A program made the translations under genes and the position numbers. A stretch of 15,258 nt of DNA from Nitrospirota bacterium. Its GTDB lineage: Bacteria; Nitrospirota; Thermodesulfovibrionia; Thermodesulfovibrionales; JdFR-85. Positions 12,197 to 15,258 of the stretch are shown piece by piece (within the stretch, counting starts at the first letter, position 1; each line of letters starts with the position of its first letter). Where the stretch lies: the NCBI GenBank assembly GCA_013152195.1, contig JAADGU010000142.1, forward strand, positions 1-15,258, in the 5' to 3' direction. The notes under the pieces are model-generated. The model searched no databases, was not told the DNA's origin, and saw only the letters and a list, made by a program, of their open reading frames with translations.

Positions 12197-14848
12197 ATGA
12201 TAGAACATATCCTTCATAAGCTTAAGACCATCCGCCTGTGGCACCTTTTCTGGATATCAATGCTTCTGACAGAAATACTGACAGCACTGACAAATGTTAT
12301 TACAGCCCTGATAATTTATAGGGAAATTCGTCTCAGTCTACTCATAACAGGTGCTGTTGATGCCTTTGTGCTCTCTCTAATCGTTGCTCCTGTTGTTGTC
12401 TTTCTCGTCAAGCACCTTCGGGAGACTGAAAGGGCACTGACAAAGAAAACAGTTTATCTTGACAACATAATGCGCTCATTCACAGACATGGCCCTGGCCG
12501 CTACAGATCTCGACTTTCGTATCGTATACTATAATCATGTGGCAGAAAAAATCTTTGGTTACAAGGCAGATGCGGTCATCGGGCACACTGTCATGGAGAT
12601 GCATACAAGAGAACAAATAGACCCATCCCGCTTTGGAAAGGCCATAGAGACGGTCAGGAAAGAAGGCGAATACAGATACACAATAAAACAGGAGACAGAA
12701 AACGGGACAAGGATTCTTGAATCAAGGGTCTCCGGCATACTGGACGAGAAAGGAAAACTCGCCGGATTTGTATTAACATCAAATGATGTCACTGAACGTG
12801 AACGGGCAAGGGAAAAACTCAATGTCCGTGCGAACCAGCAGGCAGTCGTGGCTGAACTGGGACAGCGGGCACTTTCCGGGATAGAGCCTTCCACACTGAT
12901 GGAAGAATCTGTTTCCTTTGTAGCAAAGACGCTCGATGTAGAGTATTGCAAGGTTCTGGAGCTCCTTCCTGATGGTAACGAATTCCTGTTACGGGCTGGT
13001 GTTGGCTGGAAGGACGGTCTTACAGGCCATACAACAGTTGGAACAGAGAGAGACTCACAGGCTGGATATACCCTTGTCTCCAGCAAGCCGGTAGTTGTTG
13101 AAGACCTCAGGACTGAAAGCCGGTTCAGAGGGCCGCAGTTGCTCACTGACCACGATGTGGTCAGCGGTATGAGTGTTATCATCCATGGAGGGAAACGGCC
13201 CTTTGGCATCCTTGGTGCACATACAACCGGATTTCGTAAATTTACTACGGATGATATTCATTTCCTTCAGGCAGTATCCAATGTACTTGCAACAGCAATC
13301 GAGCGCTCCCGGGCCGAAGAAAGAATCGCCGCTGAAAAAGAACGCCTTGCCGTAACCCTGCAATCAATTGGCGATGGCGTGATAACTACTGACACTGACG
13401 GAAATATCGTTCTTATAAACAAGATAGCTGAAGAACTTACCGGCTGGAGCCAGGAAGATGCCGTTAAAAGACCTCTGACCGAGATTTTCCACATAATCAA
13501 TGAAAAGACCGGAGAACCCGTGGAGAACCCTGCAATGAAGGTACTGAAAACCAGGGGTATTGTTGGTTTTGCAGACAAGACGGTACTTAAAGCACGGGAC
13601 GGCACTGAGCGGATTATATCTGACAGCGCAGCTCCTATCTGTGATAAAGAGGGCAAAATCATTGGTGTGGTACTTGTGCTCCGAGACATTACGGAGAAAC
13701 TGAAACTGGAAGGAGAAATACTAAAAACACAGAAGCTCGAATCATTGGGGGTACTTGCCGGAGGAATTGCCCATGATTTCAATAACCTGTTAACTGCAAT
13801 TCTGGGAAATATTTCCATTGCAAAAACCTATATAAAGCCTGAAGATAAGACGTTTGAAAGATTGACAGAAGCGGAAAAGGCGTCTTTGCGGGCCAAAGGT
13901 CTGACCAGACAACTGCTGACCTTTGCAAAAGGTGGCGAGGTTATGAAGAAAACAGCCTCTGTAGCAGAGATAATAAAGGACTCCTCGTGTTTTGCATTAA
14001 GAGGGTCCAACGTCATGTGTAAGGTCTCCATTGCAGAAGATCTCCGGCCGGTAGAGATAGATAAGGCACAGTTCAGTCAGGTCATCGACAATCTCATTAT
14101 TAATGCCCAGCAAGCCATGCCGAAGGGTGGAACGGTTGAGGTAAGTGCAGAAAACATATCAGCCGTATCAGAAAAAATGCTGCCTTTTCAAGAGGGGGAT
14201 TTTATAAAGATATCTATAAAAGACCAAGGCTCTGGAATTCCGAAAAAAAACCTTCAAAAGATATTTGACCCCTACTTTACCACCAAAAAGAAGGGAAGTG
14301 GTCTTGGACTCGCAATTACCTACTCAATTATAAAAAAACACGATGGTTACATTACTGTAGAATCCAAACCAGGCACCGGAACAACCTTCCATATATATCT
14401 TCCTGCATCATTGAGACAAAGTCCGACTGAAGTGAATTCCAACGAAAGAGTCTACAATGGATGGGGGAAAATTCTCATAATGGACGATGAAGGTATTGTT
14501 AGAGATGTTGCAGGGCAGATGCTGAGACTTATCGGATATGAAGTTGAGTTTACAGCAGACGGCTCTGAAATGCTTGAAGTTTATAAAAAAGCAAGGGAAT
14601 CCGGAGAGCCCTATGATGCAGTTATCATGGACCTGACTGTTCCGGGTGGCATGGGAGGAAAGGATGCCATCAGTAAACTGGTTGAGATATGTCCGGGAGT
14701 CAAGGCGATTGTTTCAAGCGGTTATTCCAATGACCCCATAATGGCTGACTACAGGAAATACGGCTTTTGTGGCGTTGTAACAAAGCCCTATAAACTGCAG
14801 CAACTCAGCCAGGTATTGTATGAGGTGCTTTTTGAGGAGAGTGATTGA
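12197..14848 (+). CDS. Membrane hybrid sensor histidine kinase (PAS-GAF-PAS-HisKA-HATPase-REC)
   Basis: The 883 residues have two N-terminal membrane helices (about 14-41, 46-72) joined by a very short loop, so sensing is probably cytoplasmic or membrane-based. A PAS domain follows (about 85-205, with YYNHVAEKIFGY), then GAF (about 212-372) and a second PAS (about 382-502, with VLINKIAEELTGWSQEDA). The HisKA box AGGIAHDFNNLLTAILGN has its phosphorylatable histidine at H526, NtrB-like. The ATPase has the N box DNLIINAQQAM (N632, N636), DQGSGIP and GSGLGLAI. A C-terminal receiver has D763-D764, D812 and K863, all intact. It should run a full phosphorelay, but the signal is not deducible. No HPt domain is present, so the final acceptor lies elsewhere. 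The nearby stand-alone receiver is a possible partner. Confidence 0.95.
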   Translation: MIEHILHKLKTIRLWHLFWISMLLTEILTALTNVITALIIYREIRLSLLITGAVDAFVLSLIVAPVVVFLVKHLRETERALTKKTVYLDNIMRSFTDMALAATDLDFRIVYYNHVAEKIFGYKADAVIGHTVMEMHTREQIDPSRFGKAIETVRKEGEYRYTIKQETENGTRILESRVSGILDEKGKLAGFVLTSNDVTERERAREKLNVRANQQAVVAELGQRALSGIEPSTLMEESVSFVAKTLDVEYCKVLELLPDGNEFLLRAGVGWKDGLTGHTTVGTERDSQAGYTLVSSKPVVVEDLRTESRFRGPQLLTDHDVVSGMSVIIHGGKRPFGILGAHTTGFRKFTTDDIHFLQAVSNVLATAIERSRAEERIAAEKERLAVTLQSIGDGVITTDTDGNIVLINKIAEELTGWSQEDAVKRPLTEIFHIINEKTGEPVENPAMKVLKTRGIVGFADKTVLKARDGTERIISDSAAPICDKEGKIIGVVLVLRDITEKLKLEGEILKTQKLESLGVLAGGIAHDFNNLLTAILGNISIAKTYIKPEDKTFERLTEAEKASLRAKGLTRQLLTFAKGGEVMKKTASVAEIIKDSSCFALRGSNVMCKVSIAEDLRPVEIDKAQFSQVIDNLIINAQQAMPKGGTVEVSAENISAVSEKMLPFQEGDFIKISIKDQGSGIPKKNLQKIFDPYFTTKKKGSGLGLAITYSIIKKHDGYITVESKPGTGTTFHIYLPASLRQSPTEVNSNERVYNGWGKILIMDDEGIVRDVAGQMLRLIGYEVEFTADGSEMLEVYKKARESGEPYDAVIMDLTVPGGMGGKDAISKLVEICPGVKAIVSSGYSNDPIMADYRKYGFCGVVTKPYKLQQLSQVLYEVLFEESD

Positions 14849-14881
14849 TCCGGCATTAATAGTTTTAAAGAGGAGGAGACA

Positions 14882-15258
14882 ATGGAATACAGGATTGGAA
14901 GTGTTGGCAGGGTAATAGTTATACGTTTTACTGACGGAGAGGACCTTCTTGAAGGCCTGACGGAGGTTGCCAGAAAAGAGGATGTCAGATCAGCAGTTTT
15001 CCAGATTGTGGGAGGGCTCAGGAAAGGCGGTTTTGTTGTTGGTCCTGAAGAGGAGAAGATGCCGCCAAAACCGGTATGGAGAGAGCTTACGGAAAGTCAT
15101 GAGGCCTTTGGGTTTGGAACCATTTTTTGGGATGAAGAAGAACCCAGGATACATTTTCATGGTGCATATGCCAAAAAAGAGACCGTTAAATCCGGCTGCC
15201 TCAGGAGGGACTCAGAGGTCTTTCTGATCCTTGAAGTCGTTATATTTGAGCTGAAGGG
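14882..15258 (+). CDS. PPC/DUF296 domain protein, 3' end beyond the window
   Basis: AGGAGG at 14871-14876, five bases before the ATG, gives a strong start. The frame is open for 125 codons to the window edge. The sequence fits the PPC (DUF296) fold: MEYRIGSVGRVIVIRFTDGE, then VRSAVFQIVGGLRKGGFVVG, AFGFGTIFWDEEEPRIHFHG and a final EVFLILEVVIFEL. The paired histidines H91 and H93 correspond to the conserved HxH of the family. Bacterial members are small trimeric proteins of unclear role, although plant relatives join AT-hook DNA-binding motifs. It starts 33 bases after the kinase stop and could be co-transcribed with it. Little of the protein should be missing, since the final strand has been reached. 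Confidence 0.85.
   Translation, partial: MEYRIGSVGRVIVIRFTDGEDLLEGLTEVARKEDVRSAVFQIVGGLRKGGFVVGPEEEKMPPKPVWRELTESHEAFGFGTIFWDEEEPRIHFHGAYAKKETVKSGCLRRDSEVFLILEVVIFELK

Noticed and set aside
12559..13209. 216-residue minus-strand frame inside the hybrid kinase
   Set aside because: It is antisense to PAS and GAF coding sequence, is Ser/Thr/Pro-rich as shadow frames are, and lacks an RBS.
14967..15227. 86-residue frame on the plus strand near the window end
   Set aside because: It is an out-of-frame shadow of the PPC/DUF296 gene, whose frame has the RBS and the conserved family sequence.
1..15258. CRISPR array, tRNA/rRNA genes, phage or defence genes
   Set aside because: I saw no spaced direct repeats, no tRNA- or rRNA-like sequence, and no phage, integrase or defence-type protein in any frame.

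Overview
The window is a flagellar biosynthesis region followed by a small regulatory region. Moderate GC, frequent AGG/AGA arginine and ATA isoleucine codons, and the uninterrupted order fliL-M-N-O-P-Q-R-flhB-flhA-flhF-flhG-fliA fit a Gram-negative, polarly flagellated bacterium of the Nitrospirota or 'deltaproteobacterial' type. That placement is inferred from codon use and synteny, not from a marker gene.

Layout. Bases 1-229 hold the start of a possible leftward, cysteine-rich ORF that I do not recognise. Bases 230-328 are the leader of the flagellar operon. Bases 329-10212 carry twelve plus-strand genes, mostly overlapping by 4-26 bases: the stator-associated FliL, the switch proteins FliM and FliN, the export gate FliO/P/Q/R/FlhB/FlhA, the polar placement and number GTPase/ATPase pair FlhF/FlhG, and sigma-28 (FliA). 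Bases 10213-10706 contain no long gene but are rich in signals. They hold a near-consensus sigma-28 promoter overlapping the fliA stop codon, a short ORF or small RNA ending in a 12-bp perfect hairpin, and a ~147-bp MITE with perfect 17-bp terminal inverted repeats. The MITE appears to have landed inside an older sigma-28 promoter. A perfect extended -10 box follows, 7 bases before the next start codon. Bases 10707-14848 encode a stand-alone NarL-type receiver, an HDOD protein with a second near-consensus sigma-28 promoter, and a membrane hybrid histidine kinase (PAS-GAF-PAS-HisKA-HATPase-REC). The window ends inside a PPC/DUF296 gene.

How it works together. The operon builds the basal body, switch and export gate, sets flagellar position and number through FlhF/FlhG, and makes FliA last. 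FliA then probably activates the two sigma-28 promoters just downstream, which would place the small transcript and the HDOD gene in the late flagellar class. The kinase and receiver could form a signalling branch beside the motility system, but no partnership is shown by the sequence. Most of the window is conserved flagellar machinery. The novelty lies in the 10.2-11.2 kb interval.
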